A DNA stretch of 64,000 nt from Phaeovibrio sulfidiphilus (lineage in GTDB: Bacteria; Pseudomonadota; Alphaproteobacteria; Rhodospirillales; Rhodospirillaceae): positions 149,939-213,938 of the forward strand of contig NZ_JACZHT010000005.1 of the NCBI RefSeq assembly GCF_014861485.1. The letters run 5' to 3'. A model generated the notes under the pieces. The model saw only the letters and a list, made by a program, of their open reading frames with translations, was not told where the DNA came from and did not search any database. Both the position numbers and the translations under genes were made by a program. The first letter of the stretch is position 1. Each line of letters starts with the position of its first letter. Shown piece by piece: positions 8,801 through 17,441 of the stretch.

Positions 8801-8913
8801 GCTCTGTATAGCGTCCGGGGACGGGTTTGTGCAAGCCCCCTCGCAGGGATTTTTTCACTCCCTGCACAAACGGCACCGGGGCTGCCTGCGAGAGGAGCCC
8901 CGGGTGGAAGTTT

Positions 8914-9291
8914 CTAGCGGCGGCCCGCGTCGCTGTCGTCGTGCACGGGCTTGATAAAGGTGATGTTGTCCCCCGGCCAGGCCGAGACCTTCGCCGAGCG
9001 GACACCCTCGGTCAGGAACAGGGTCGACACCTCGACACCCAGGGCCCGGGCCGCGTAGGATATGGTCGTGATTGTCGGGTTGCGCTTCCCGGCCTCGAGT
9101 TTTGAGACATAGGCCTGATCCACACCCATGCGGGTCGCCAGGACATCCTGGGCCAGCCCGGCCTCGAGGCGCAGGCTGCGAATATTGGTTCCCACGACCC
9201 TGCGGATATCGTAGCGCGGACGGGCGTCCTCCACGATTTCACCGTTCACGGACGTATAAGACGCATGCTCTTCACGATTGACCATAACCAT
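8914..9291 (-). CDS. XRE-family transcriptional regulator
   Basis: The 125-residue protein has a Cro/cI-type helix-turn-helix at about residues 32-93 (RSLRLEAGLAQDVLATRMG and YVSKLEAGKRNPTITT). A short basic C-terminal tail follows. ATG at 9291 has a GGGGGTG ribosome-binding site; the second ATG at 9285 is also possible. The frame stays open far upstream through a GC-rich gene-free region, but no start or homology supports that extension. Targets are unknown; no neighbour forms an obvious regulon. Confidence 0.85.
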   Translation of the reverse strand: MVMVNREEHASYTSVNGEIVEDARPRYDIRRVVGTNIRSLRLEAGLAQDVLATRMGVDQAYVSKLEAGKRNPTITTISYAARALGVEVSTLFLTEGVRSAKVSAWPGDNITFIKPVHDDSDAGRR

Positions 9292-10052
9292 CACCCCCCA
9301 ATTGTAAAAACGGCTTGTTATCAATCCTAGATGGATCCAGTTTGCGTTTTCGTCAAGAACATTTAGGCGCACCCCGCAGAAAAAGCAACTGATGCGTGCT
9401 AATCGGGGTGTGTTTTTTTTCCTTACACTTGAAGGGTTTGACCAACCGAGCTCCGCTACCTGAAAAATATGTAACCACTGGTTGCTGTGCAATAAACGCA
9501 ACCTGAGGAGGAGTCGCGAAAAAGCCGCCAAGGGGGCAAAACAGCGCCGCCGGCCACGCGAATCCAAGCAGACGCCCGGGAAGCCGTATGCTTTTGAAAA
9601 TATTCCAAAAACATGTACCGCCCTTCCCCGGGCAGCGAATCGGGGATCTGACGCGGAAACCTCACCGACACCAACCCTGATGTGGGTAAAAAAGATGGAA
9701 AGACAAGGGATAAGGATAAAATGTCCAAAAAAAACGGGAGACGGGAACCGCAGTCCCGGACTCCGGCACCCGCCCGTGCCCGCCCCGCCTCCCCTGCCCC
9801 GCTCCGGCACCGGGACAGGGCCTGAAACGGGGCCCGGGCGGGGCCATGCCCGGGGCACACACCGGAGGGCACACCAGGGGCGCGCAGGGGCCAAACGGGG
9901 ACGCACCGGGACACACCGGGACACACCGGAGGACGCACCAGGGAGCTGCGCCCGCGGCACGCACGTACGGGACACGGGACGCACCCCGGGGGCGGGGCAG
10001 CCCGAACGGTGAGTGCCCCGCGGGGGCCATTCAGGACAGGTGAGGAAGGACG
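9292..10052. other. Gene-free region with GC-rich degenerate repeats
   Basis: No gene with convincing codon use is seen on either strand. About 9300-9480 is relatively AT-rich and should contain the promoter of the XRE gene. From about 9830 to 9990 there are imperfect short repeats of the type CGGGACACAC or GGACGCACC, including two adjacent copies near 9907-9930. Open frames that cross this region have skewed composition and no recognisable domain. Confidence 0.5.
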
Positions 10053-10757
10053 CTAGAGCGGGCCGTCCGAGGGGACAAAGGTCAGGGGCTGGCCGGTTCC
10101 GTAGCCGCCCGTCACCGCTCCCAGACGGTAGCGCCCGGGGTCCGTGTCGGACGGCAGGGCAAAGTCCGGCGGCGGTGCCAGCAGGGGCAGTCCGGCGGAG
10201 GCCGGCGTGCGCCCATGGGTGATGACGGCCGGCGCGCCCGGCAGCAGGGCGATCCCGGCAACCGCCCGGTCCCCCGGAGCGGTGAGAAACGGACCGAACG
10301 GGGTCCGCACAAACCGGTGGACCCCGGGCAGCAGGTGCTCTGCCGGGAACCCGGAAACGGTCTGGGCGCCCTGCCGCAGATCCAAAACGAGCTCGACACC
10401 CGGCTCGCCCAGCAGGACAAAGGGCCCGCTTCCCGCCGATGCGAGGGGGAGGAAGAACACCTCGAGGGGGGCTTTTGCATCGCGCTGCGGGCAAATGCCC
10501 ACCCAGGGGGAGCGCTGTCCGGCGCGCTCATAGGACAGGGCCCGACGGGGGAACCAGCCGAAGGGACGCAGCGCCGCGCGCTCCACCAGAATCCGGTCAC
10601 CGGAGCCGGGCAGCGGGATCGACACCGTCTCCCGGATCTCCAGAACCAGGGCCACCGGATCCTCGACAAACCGCGAGAGGGCAAGGGCCGCCATGGCCGC
10701 CACGAACAGGACAAGCAGCACGAGGACGGGGAGGACGCGGCGGGCCCGAGCGATCAT
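10053..10757 (-). CDS. Hypothetical membrane-anchored or secreted protein downstream of metW
   Basis: The 234-residue protein begins with a basic segment and a hydrophobic helix (about residues 9-30, VLPVLVLLVLFVAAMAALAL), either a signal anchor or an uncleaved signal. The rest is a soluble domain rich in Pro and Gly with no motif I recognise. Its ATG overlaps the metW stop (ATGA), so it is the third gene of a metX-metW operon. A role in methionine synthesis is not implied by the sequence; an envelope location is the only supported inference. Confidence 0.7.
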   Translation of the reverse strand: MIARARRVLPVLVLLVLFVAAMAALALSRFVEDPVALVLEIRETVSIPLPGSGDRILVERAALRPFGWFPRRALSYERAGQRSPWVGICPQRDAKAPLEVFFLPLASAGSGPFVLLGEPGVELVLDLRQGAQTVSGFPAEHLLPGVHRFVRTPFGPFLTAPGDRAVAGIALLPGAPAVITHGRTPASAGLPLLAPPPDFALPSDTDPGRYRLGAVTGGYGTGQPLTFVPSDGPL

Positions 10758-11392
10758 CGGCCGGCGTGCCGGGTCAGCACAAACACGCTCTGAACGCCAA
10801 ACAGGTTGGCAAACCGCCCCTGCCCCGAGTACGAGCAGGCCTGGCCCCGGGCATCAAGGGCAATGGCCTTCTCGACCACAATCCCCATGGTGCTGCACAG
10901 GTCCAGGAAGTCCCGGGTGGTGCACAGGTGGATGTTCGGGGTCTGCCACCACTCATGGGGCATGCAGTCCCCCACGGGCATCCGCCCCCGGAACATGAGC
11001 TGGAACCGCGAGCGCCAGTTCCCGAAGTTCGGGAAGGACACAATGGACCGGCGCGAGATCCGCACCAGGTTTCCCAGAACCTCCCGGGGCCGCTCGGTGG
11101 CCTGAAGGGTCTGGCTGAGAATGGCGTAGTCGAAGGCGTCGTCCGGGTAGTCGTCCAGATCCGTGTCCGCGTCCCCCTGGATCACGGCCACGCCCCGGGC
11201 CACCGCCGCACGGACGCCCGCCATGGACAGCTCCACCCCCCGGCCGTCCACCTGTTTCTCGTGGGCCAGCCAGGCCAGCAGCTCGCCGTTGCCGCAGCCC
11301 ACGTCAAGAACCCTGGCCCCGTGGGGGATCATGGACCCGATCAGCTGGAGGTCGTCACGGATCGGCCCTTTCAGGCGCTTGGGAAAGATCAT
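10754..11392 (-). CDS. metW: MetW, methyltransferase-fold partner of MetX
   Basis: The 212-residue protein has the class I SAM motif [10 protein letters not shown] at 28-37 and the MetW hallmarks LSQTLQAT and SFPNFGNW. It overlaps metX by 4 bp and is translated with it, the standard alphaproteobacterial arrangement. MetW is needed for full methionine synthesis through the homoserine O-acetyltransferase route and is thought to support MetX activity. Confidence 0.93.
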   Translation of the reverse strand: MIFPKRLKGPIRDDLQLIGSMIPHGARVLDVGCGNGELLAWLAHEKQVDGRGVELSMAGVRAAVARGVAVIQGDADTDLDDYPDDAFDYAILSQTLQATERPREVLGNLVRISRRSIVSFPNFGNWRSRFQLMFRGRMPVGDCMPHEWWQTPNIHLCTTRDFLDLCSTMGIVVEKAIALDARGQACSYSGQGRFANLFGVQSVFVLTRHAGR

Positions 11393-12630
11393 GGTCCGGT
11401 TCCCTCCGGCTGAGAATCACGAACGGGGGTCACCGCCAGCGGAGCCTGCGGATCGTCGCCCCTCGCATCGGACGGCCCCTTCAGCTTCGGGGGGAGACCG
11501 GCGCGCCGCGCGATGCTCTCCAGAAAGCCGGACAGGGTGTCGGAGAAGGCGGGCTCGTCCAGAAGGAAGGCGTCGTGCCCCTTGTCCGTGTCCACCTCGA
11601 CAAAGCTGACGTTGGCCGCCGCCGCGTTCAGGGCCCGGACAATGGCCCGGGAGTCCGTGGTGGGGTAAAGCCAGTCCGACGAGAAGGACACAATGCAAAA
11701 GCGCGTCTTTGTCCGGGTGAAGGCGTTGGCCAGGACACCGCCGTACTCGTCGGACAGGTCGAAGTAGTCCATCGCCCGGGTGATGTAGAGCAGGCTGTTC
11801 GCATCAAAGCGACGCACGAACGAGGCCCCCTGGTGGCGCAGGTAGCTCTCGACCTGGAAGTCGGCCTCGAAGCCGTAGCTGAGCTGCTCCCGGTCCTGGA
11901 GCTTGCGCCCGAACTTCCGGTGCAGGGCCGGTTCGGACAGATACGTGATGTGGGCCGTCATCCGGGCCACCGCAAGACCGTGGGCGGGACGGGTTCCCTG
12001 GTTGAGGTAGTCGCCGCCGCGCCAGTCCGGGTCGGCCATGATGGCCTGCCGGGCGACCTCGTTGAAGGCGATGTTCTGGGCCGAGTGGCGCCACGAGCCC
12101 GCAATCACCACCGCGGCGCCCACCCGCTCGGGGTAGCTGACCGCCCACTGGAGCGCCTGCATGGCCCCCATGGACCCGCCGATGACGCAGAAGATGTTCT
12201 CGATCCCCAGGTGGTCGAGCAGAAGGGCCTGCACCCGGATCATGTCCCGGATGGTGATCACCGGGAAATCAAGCCCCCAGGGCTTTCCGGTCGCCGGGTT
12301 GATGTCCTTCGGGCCCGAGGTGCCCATGCAGCCCCCCAGGACGTTCGCGCAGACGACAAAGAACCGGGTGGTGTCGATCACCTTGCCCGGGCCGACCATG
12401 TCCTCCCACCAGCCGGGGCGCCCCGTGACGGGATGGGGGCCTCTCATGTACTGGTCAAGGGTCAGGGCGTGGCAGACCAGGACCACATTGCTCCGGGACG
12501 CATTGAGCGTCCCCTGGGTCTGGTAGGCCACGGTGACGGGCCCCATCTCCGCCCCGCTGTCCAGGCGCAGCGGCGCGTCGGTGCACAGCTCCACAACGGC
12601 GTTGACGGTTTTCGGGTCGGGAACGACCAT
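11389..12630 (-). CDS. metX: Homoserine O-acetyltransferase
   Basis: The 413-residue alpha/beta hydrolase-fold enzyme has the nucleophile elbow GGSMG at 151-155 (Ser153), an Asp at 319 (FSSDWLYP) and a His at 352 (KGHDAF), which form the catalytic triad. The segments [13 protein letters not shown] and NPATGKPWG are typical of MetX. It acetylates homoserine with acetyl-CoA as the first committed step of methionine synthesis. The start at 12630 has GGAG upstream; the frame is open further upstream but only this start aligns with the family. MetX rather than succinyl-specific MetA is clear from the fold. Confidence 0.93.
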   Translation of the reverse strand: MVVPDPKTVNAVVELCTDAPLRLDSGAEMGPVTVAYQTQGTLNASRSNVVLVCHALTLDQYMRGPHPVTGRPGWWEDMVGPGKVIDTTRFFVVCANVLGGCMGTSGPKDINPATGKPWGLDFPVITIRDMIRVQALLLDHLGIENIFCVIGGSMGAMQALQWAVSYPERVGAAVVIAGSWRHSAQNIAFNEVARQAIMADPDWRGGDYLNQGTRPAHGLAVARMTAHITYLSEPALHRKFGRKLQDREQLSYGFEADFQVESYLRHQGASFVRRFDANSLLYITRAMDYFDLSDEYGGVLANAFTRTKTRFCIVSFSSDWLYPTTDSRAIVRALNAAAANVSFVEVDTDKGHDAFLLDEPAFSDTLSGFLESIARRAGLPPKLKGPSDARGDDPQAPLAVTPVRDSQPEGTGP

Positions 12631-12720
12631 GGCTTTCGTTCTCCAGTCAAAAATGGCACCGGGAGGGGGCGCCGGTACAGAACCTTGCGGGCACGAACCC
12701 GGACGGGGCCGGGAATCGCT

Positions 12721-12749
12721 TTGGTATGAAGGGGGGACTGCGGAGTCAA
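12721..12749 (-). promoter_or_regulatory. Possible sigma-70 promoter of metX-metW
   Basis: On the minus strand TTGACT (12744-12749) is followed after 17 bp by TACCAA (12721-12726). The -35 is good and the -10 weak. It would give a leader of about 85 nt before metX. The leader was checked for a SAM-II-like core and none was recognised. Confidence 0.4.
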
Positions 12750-12832
12750 TCTTTTCTTTTTGATTCGCAGCGCGCATCAGCGTAAACCAAGGGACCACGC
12801 CCTGACGGCCATGCCCCTTTTCGGAGAGAGAG

Positions 12833-13744
12833 ATGAGCCAAGCGCATGACACCACCCGGGAGACGGTCTCCCTGGGGGCCCTGCGGTCCGAGATTGACTC
12901 CATTGACGACGCCCTGCACGACCTGCTGATGCGCCGCGCCGAGCTGGCGGAGTTTGTCCGCCTCGCCAAGCGCGACGAGGACGGGAAGGACGCCACCTAC
13001 CTGCGCCCGGGGCGCGAGGCCGCGGTCCTGCGCCGCCTGATGGCGCGCCACTCGGGACGGTTCCCGCGTCGGGTTCTGGTGCGCCTGTGGCGGGAGATCT
13101 TCTCGGTCTCCCTTGCCATGCAGAACCGCATGACCCTGGCGGTCTGGATGCCCGAGCGCGGCGCGGCCTTCCTGGAGATCGCCCACAACCAGTATGGATC
13201 GTTCACGACGGCCTCTTTGCACCAGTCCATGGAGCAGGTGATCCGGGAGGTCTCGGAGCGCCGGGCGACCCTGGGCATCCTCCCCCTCCCCGAGACCGGT
13301 GACCGCCTGGCCTGGTGGCCCCTCTTGGCCACCGCCGCCCCCGACACCCCCCGGGTGATCGCCCGGCTGCCCATGGCGGGCACCCAGGGCACGCCCGAGG
13401 CCCTGGTCATCGCCATCATGCCGCCCGAGGCCGACGACTGCACCGACCGCACCCTCCTTGCCCTGGAGCACGACCCGGCGCTCCACCCGGACCGGGTTCT
13501 GGAGCATGTGACCCGGGCCGGCGTCCCCGTGCGGGGCATTCTGGACGCCCGCACCGACCCGGCCGGATGCGCCCGAATTCTTCTGGAGGTGGACGGCGCT
13601 TTCCACAATACTGATGCCCGGCTTGAGGCTCTGGAGACGGTCTCCGCGTCCTCCGGCCCCTATGCGGTCCGCCGCGTCTGCCTGATCGGCTCCTATGCGA
13701 GACCCTTCACGGACGCCGAGCTGGACCCGGACGGCCTCCCCTGA
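12833..13744 (+). CDS. AroQ-type chorismate mutase with a prephenate-dehydratase-like C-terminal domain
   Basis: Residues about 14-95 form an AroQ chorismate mutase domain ([19 protein letters not shown], and later an [18 protein letters not shown] helix). Residues about 100-300 resemble the periplasmic-binding-like fold of prephenate dehydratase (NQYGSF, LGILPLP) but no TRF catalytic motif is visible, so dehydratase activity is doubtful. The protein should convert chorismate to prephenate for Tyr/Phe. GGAGAGAG precedes the ATG. It is divergent from metX and stands before hisC and tyrA, a conserved alphaproteobacterial order. Confidence 0.85.
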   Translation: MSQAHDTTRETVSLGALRSEIDSIDDALHDLLMRRAELAEFVRLAKRDEDGKDATYLRPGREAAVLRRLMARHSGRFPRRVLVRLWREIFSVSLAMQNRMTLAVWMPERGAAFLEIAHNQYGSFTTASLHQSMEQVIREVSERRATLGILPLPETGDRLAWWPLLATAAPDTPRVIARLPMAGTQGTPEALVIAIMPPEADDCTDRTLLALEHDPALHPDRVLEHVTRAGVPVRGILDARTDPAGCARILLEVDGAFHNTDARLEALETVSASSGPYAVRRVCLIGSYARPFTDAELDPDGLP

Positions 13745-13859
13745 GCGGGGGAGGACGACCGCACACTGTCCCCGGGGGAAACCCCGCGCCTGCGGCCCCG
13801 CCGCCAACCCAGCCCCTCAACAGCATGGGCTGACTTGCGAGTCCTCAAGGATCGTTACC

Positions 13860-14972
13860 ATGAACCTGTCGAACACTCCCCTGCCCCGCCCCGGAATTAT
13901 GGATATCGTCCCCTATGCGGGTGGCGAGTCGAAAATCCCCGGTGTTTCCCGGATCATCAAGCTGGCCTCCAACGAGGGTGCCCTCGGGTGCAGCCCGCGC
14001 GCGCGCGACGCCATGATCCATGCGGCCGGGGACGTCTATCGATATCCGGACGGGGCCTGTGTGGAGCTGAGAGAGGCCATCGGACAGCAGTACGGCATCG
14101 ATCCGGCCCGGATCGTCTGCGGCGCCGGCTCGGACGAGCTGATCGGCATGCTGATCCACTCCTACGCGGGACCGGGGGACACCCTGGTGCAGAGCCGCTA
14201 CGGGTTTCTCATGTACTCGATCTACGGCAAGAGCGCGGGCGTCGAGACCCTCTTCGCGCCCGAGACGAACCTGACCGCGGACGTGGACGCCCTTCTTGCC
14301 ACCGTGAAGGACACCACCCGGCTGGTCTTCCTTGCCAACCCGAACAACCCCACGGGCACGATCCTGCCGCCGTCCGAGGTCCAGCGCCTGCGCGAGGGCC
14401 TGCGCGATGACATCATCCTGGCCCTGGACTCGGCCTACTGCGAGTTCGTCCAGAGCAACAGCTTTGACGGCGGCATCGGGCTTGTGAACTCCCACCCGAA
14501 CACGGTGATGCTGCGCACCTTCTCCAAGATCCACGGCATGGGCGGCATCCGCCTGGGCTGGGCCTACGGTCCTGCCCACATTGTCGATGTCCTGAACCGG
14601 GTGCGCGGTCCGTTCAACGTCTCGGCCCTGGCCCAGGTGGCGGGCGTGGCGGCCATCAAGGACACGGAGTTCCAGGACAGCGTGCGCGCCCACAACCGGC
14701 TCTGGCGCGAGTGGACCCGCGAGAAGATGGAGGCCCTGGGCCTTGTGGTGACCCCGTCCGAGGGCAACTTCCTTCTGGCCACGTTCCCCTCCGAGGGCCC
14801 GCGCACAGCCGAGCGCGCGGATGCGTTCCTGCGCTCCCGCGGGCTGATCTGCCGCCGGGTCGCGGGCTACGGCCTGCCGGACTCCCTCAGGGTGTCCATC
14901 GGCACCGGCGAGGAGATGGAGCTGTTCGTCCAGACCCTGACCGAATTCATGGAAGAAGGCGGAGGCTCATGA
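13860..14972 (+). CDS. hisC: Histidinol-phosphate / aromatic aminotransferase
   Basis: The 370-residue class II fold-type I aminotransferase has the substrate segment LASNEG (35-40), ANPNNPTGT (159-167) and the PLP lysine K223 in RTFSKIHGMGG. Such HisC homologues linked to tyrA often act on both histidinol phosphate and aromatic keto acids. The start at 13860 has AAGGA upstream and gives MNLSNTPLPRPGIMDI, which aligns with family starts; an upstream in-frame extension lacks support. It overlaps tyrA by 4 bp. Confidence 0.9.
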   Translation: MNLSNTPLPRPGIMDIVPYAGGESKIPGVSRIIKLASNEGALGCSPRARDAMIHAAGDVYRYPDGACVELREAIGQQYGIDPARIVCGAGSDELIGMLIHSYAGPGDTLVQSRYGFLMYSIYGKSAGVETLFAPETNLTADVDALLATVKDTTRLVFLANPNNPTGTILPPSEVQRLREGLRDDIILALDSAYCEFVQSNSFDGGIGLVNSHPNTVMLRTFSKIHGMGGIRLGWAYGPAHIVDVLNRVRGPFNVSALAQVAGVAAIKDTEFQDSVRAHNRLWREWTREKMEALGLVVTPSEGNFLLATFPSEGPRTAERADAFLRSRGLICRRVAGYGLPDSLRVSIGTGEEMELFVQTLTEFMEEGGGS

Positions 14973-15853
14973 CAGAACCGCTTTTTGACCGGGTCGCCAT
15001 CCTTGGCATCGGCCTGATCGGCTCGTCCCTCGCGCGGGTCATCCGGCGCGAGGACATGGCCCGCACCGTGGTGGCCGGAGACACGGGCCCCGGCGTCGCC
15101 GAACGCGCCCTGGAGCTTGGCATCGTGGACGAGGCCACCACCGACCTGGCCCAGGCGGTCCGGGATGCGGACCTGGTGGTGCTGTGCGCGCCGGTGGGGG
15201 TCTCGGACCAGATCGCCCGGACCATCGCGCCCTCCCTGAAGCCCGGAGCCATCGTCACCGACGTGGGCTCGGTCAAGCTGCGCGTGATCGAGATGGTCAC
15301 GCCCGAGCTCCCGGACACGGTTCACTTCGTGCCCGGGCACCCGCTGGCGGGTACGGAAAAATCCGGCCCTGACGCCGGTTTTGCCCAGGTGTTCCAGGGC
15401 CGCTGGTGCGTTCTCACGCCCCTGCCGGACACGAACCCCGATGCCCTGGAGAAGGTCTCCGAGATGTGGCGCCGGGCCGGAATGGCCATCGAGATCATGG
15501 ATCCGGCCCATCACGACCGGGTGCTGGCCATCACCTCGCACCTGCCCCACCTGATCGCCTACACCATCGTGGGAACCGCCTCCAACATGGAGACCCAGAT
15601 GTCCCGCGAGGTGGTGAGGTTCTCGGCCACCGGTTTCCGTGACTTCACCCGTATTGCGGGCTCGGACCCCATCATGTGGCGCGATATTTTTCTCAACAAC
15701 CGCGATGCGGTGCTGGACGTGCTCCAGCGCTTCACCGAAGACCTGACCGCCCTTCAGCGGGCGATCCGCTGGGGCGAGGGCGAGGTGCTGGAGGAACTGT
15801 TCAGCCGCACCCGGGCCATCCGCAAGGCGGTGATCGACGCCAAGCAGGCCTGA
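14969..15853 (+). CDS. tyrA: Prephenate/arogenate dehydrogenase
   Basis: The 294-residue protein starts with a dinucleotide-binding motif GIGLIGSS at 13-20 and has the TyrA signatures DVGSVK and PGHPLAGTEKSGP, the latter containing the catalytic histidine. It oxidises prephenate or arogenate to the tyrosine precursor. The ATG overlaps the hisC stop and has a GGCGGAGG ribosome-binding site. Cofactor choice (NAD or NADP) cannot be told reliably. The operon ends at a strong hairpin terminator at 15891. Confidence 0.92.
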   Translation: MTEPLFDRVAILGIGLIGSSLARVIRREDMARTVVAGDTGPGVAERALELGIVDEATTDLAQAVRDADLVVLCAPVGVSDQIARTIAPSLKPGAIVTDVGSVKLRVIEMVTPELPDTVHFVPGHPLAGTEKSGPDAGFAQVFQGRWCVLTPLPDTNPDALEKVSEMWRRAGMAIEIMDPAHHDRVLAITSHLPHLIAYTIVGTASNMETQMSREVVRFSATGFRDFTRIAGSDPIMWRDIFLNNRDAVLDVLQRFTEDLTALQRAIRWGEGEVLEELFSRTRAIRKAVIDAKQA

Positions 15854-15890
15854 TCGCGCGCAACAGCGACCACATCCGATGACCGACAGG

Positions 15891-15921
15891 CGGCCCGGGG
15901 GAACTCTCCTCCGGGCCGTTT
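15891..15921 (+). terminator. Intrinsic terminator of the chorismate mutase-hisC-tyrA operon
   Basis: CGGCCCGG (15891-15898) pairs exactly with CCGGGCCG (15911-15918) around a 12-nt loop and is followed by TTTGCGT rather than a pure T-run. The same 37-nt unit recurs at 17225 with only two differences. Confidence 0.75.
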
Positions 15922-15943
15922 GCGTGTCCAGGGCCCTCATACC

Positions 15944-16177
15944 GGGGCCGGATCCCGGCGCGACAGCCGCGCCACCGGACCCGGTCCCACCGCCACGCCA
16001 TCTGACACGGTGAGATACCCCGGGACCGTCACCCCTTTTCTCCGACCCGTCAGCCTCACCGGGGCCGGATCCCGGCACGACAGCCGCACCACCGGACCCG
16101 ATCCCGCCGCCACGCCATCTGACACGGTGAGATACCCCGGGACCGTCACCCCTTGTCTCCGACCCGTCAGCCTCACC
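15944..16177. repeat. Two tandem copies of a 117-bp unit
   Basis: The unit that begins GGGGCCGGATCCCGG at 15944 repeats at 16061 with a handful of substitutions, and a third copy starts but breaks off at 16178. The period of 117 is a multiple of three, so frames on both strands stay open across it, but there is no sign of a real gene. The copies lie between the tyrA terminator and the methyltransferase gene. From 16178 to 16442 nothing beyond the leader of the next gene is seen. Confidence 0.9.
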
Positions 16178-16442
16178 GGGACCGCCGCTGCGGGCGCGCC
16201 CGGATCATTTGGTCCTCTTCTGAGGTTGCTCCCAGCCCCCTGAATTTGACTTGGTCCTTCTGCCCCATCCTGCTAGAGATAAACCCCATGGGGTCTCCCC
16301 GGCGTCCACACCCGGACGGGCCCTCCCCGGTACCCGTTCCCTCCGGTCCAACTGTGAGAGGACCGAAATCCCGCAGGCTCCGAACCGGCCTGTCCCGTGA
16401 TCCGCCCCGGGCCTGCAGCCCGCCCCCCGAAGGAGTCCCTGT

Positions 16443-17129
16443 ATGCTGAGCACGTTGCGTGGCGCCCTGAAAGACGGCCTGTCCAGAGTTCCGGTGGATT
16501 TTGTCGAACGCTGGCTGGCCCTTTCGATCTTGCGGAACCGGTTCCCGACCGTCCGGCAGACCCCCGCCTTCCCGCGGCGCGAGGATCTGTGGCGCAGTGT
16601 CTTCGCCCCGCTTGAAAACCGCGAGATCACCGTCCTTGAGTTCGGCGTGTTCCGGGGGGAGTCCATCCGGACGTTCAGCGAGCTCAACACCCACCCCCAG
16701 TCCCGGTTTTACGGGTTCGACAGCTTCGAGGGCCTTCCGGAAGACTGGACCCGGACCCTTCCCCGAAGCTCCTTCGATGTGGAGGGGCAAATCCCGCAGA
16801 TCGCCGATCCGCGGGTTCAGTTCATCAAAGGATGGTTCCAGAATACACTTCCAGACTTTCTTTCTGGACGGAGCGAGCTCAAGAACCTGGTCGTCCACTA
16901 CGACGCCGACATCTACAGCGCCACCGTGTTTGCCATGACCATGATCGATCGTTTCAAGGAGCCCTATCTGGCCATCTTCGACGAGTTCACAGGGCACGAA
17001 ACCCGGGCTTTGTGGAACTACTGTCAGATGACCGGGGCCACGGTCGAGTTCTCAGGCTTTGCCGGGGACGCCCGGTTCCCCATGCAGGTGGCCTGCACGA
17101 TCACGCCGGCGCGCACCTACGAGCCCTGA
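16443..17129 (+). CDS. Class I SAM-dependent methyltransferase, TylF/Methyltransf_24-like
   Basis: The 228-residue protein has VLEFGVFRGESIRTFSE (SAM motif I, about residues 61-77), FYGFDSFEGLPEDW (acidic SAM ribose loop) and VVHYDADIYSAT, which together are typical of the TylF/macrocin O-methyltransferase-like family found in sugar and polysaccharide modification loci. The substrate is unknown. GAAGGAG precedes the ATG. The gene stands alone between repeats and two near-identical terminators, which hints at an inserted or duplicated segment. Confidence 0.75.
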   Translation: MLSTLRGALKDGLSRVPVDFVERWLALSILRNRFPTVRQTPAFPRREDLWRSVFAPLENREITVLEFGVFRGESIRTFSELNTHPQSRFYGFDSFEGLPEDWTRTLPRSSFDVEGQIPQIADPRVQFIKGWFQNTLPDFLSGRSELKNLVVHYDADIYSATVFAMTMIDRFKEPYLAIFDEFTGHETRALWNYCQMTGATVEFSGFAGDARFPMQVACTITPARTYEP

Positions 17130-17218
17130 GACCCGCGCCCCGGCGGCATCATCGGGCGCCACCGGACGCCGGGCACCCGCCCGCTGTGCGGCCCCGGCAG
17201 CCTGGACCTGCACGACAC

Positions 17219-17258
17219 AAAAAACGGCCCGGGGGAACCCTCCTCCGGGCCGTTTGCG
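17219..17258. terminator. Bidirectional intrinsic terminator between the methyltransferase and cysS
   Basis: AAAAAA is followed by CGGCCCGG (17225-17232), a 12-nt loop, CCGGGCCG (17245-17252) and TTTGCGTTT. The A-tract lets it act for cysS (minus strand) and the T-rich tail for the methyltransferase (plus strand). The rest of 17130-17441 holds no gene. Confidence 0.8.
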
Positions 17259-17441
17259 TTTGGGCGCTCGCGACGCCCCGGAGTGCGCCACCCCTGTCCG
17301 GCGTTTGGGGCCGGCGTCCGGGTCCGGCGCAGGGGGGCCGATGTCCGGGGCTCATGTCCGGCGTCCGATGCGTCGGGCATCAGCCTTCCGCCATCAGCCT
17401 TCCACCGCCAGGCGTCCGTCACCACCCCGACCAGGCGGCCA

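Noticed and set aside
9482..10012. 176-codon frame in the region upstream of the XRE gene
   Set aside because: Low-complexity Pro/Arg/Thr translation from GC-rich repeats and no ribosome-binding site or domain.
12631..12830. SAM-II riboswitch before metX
   Set aside because: This is a usual place for it in alphaproteobacteria, but the conserved core sequences were not recognised by eye.
15920..16243. 107-codon frame over the 117-bp repeats
   Set aside because: Frames on both strands are open only because the repeat length is a multiple of three; no start signal or domain.
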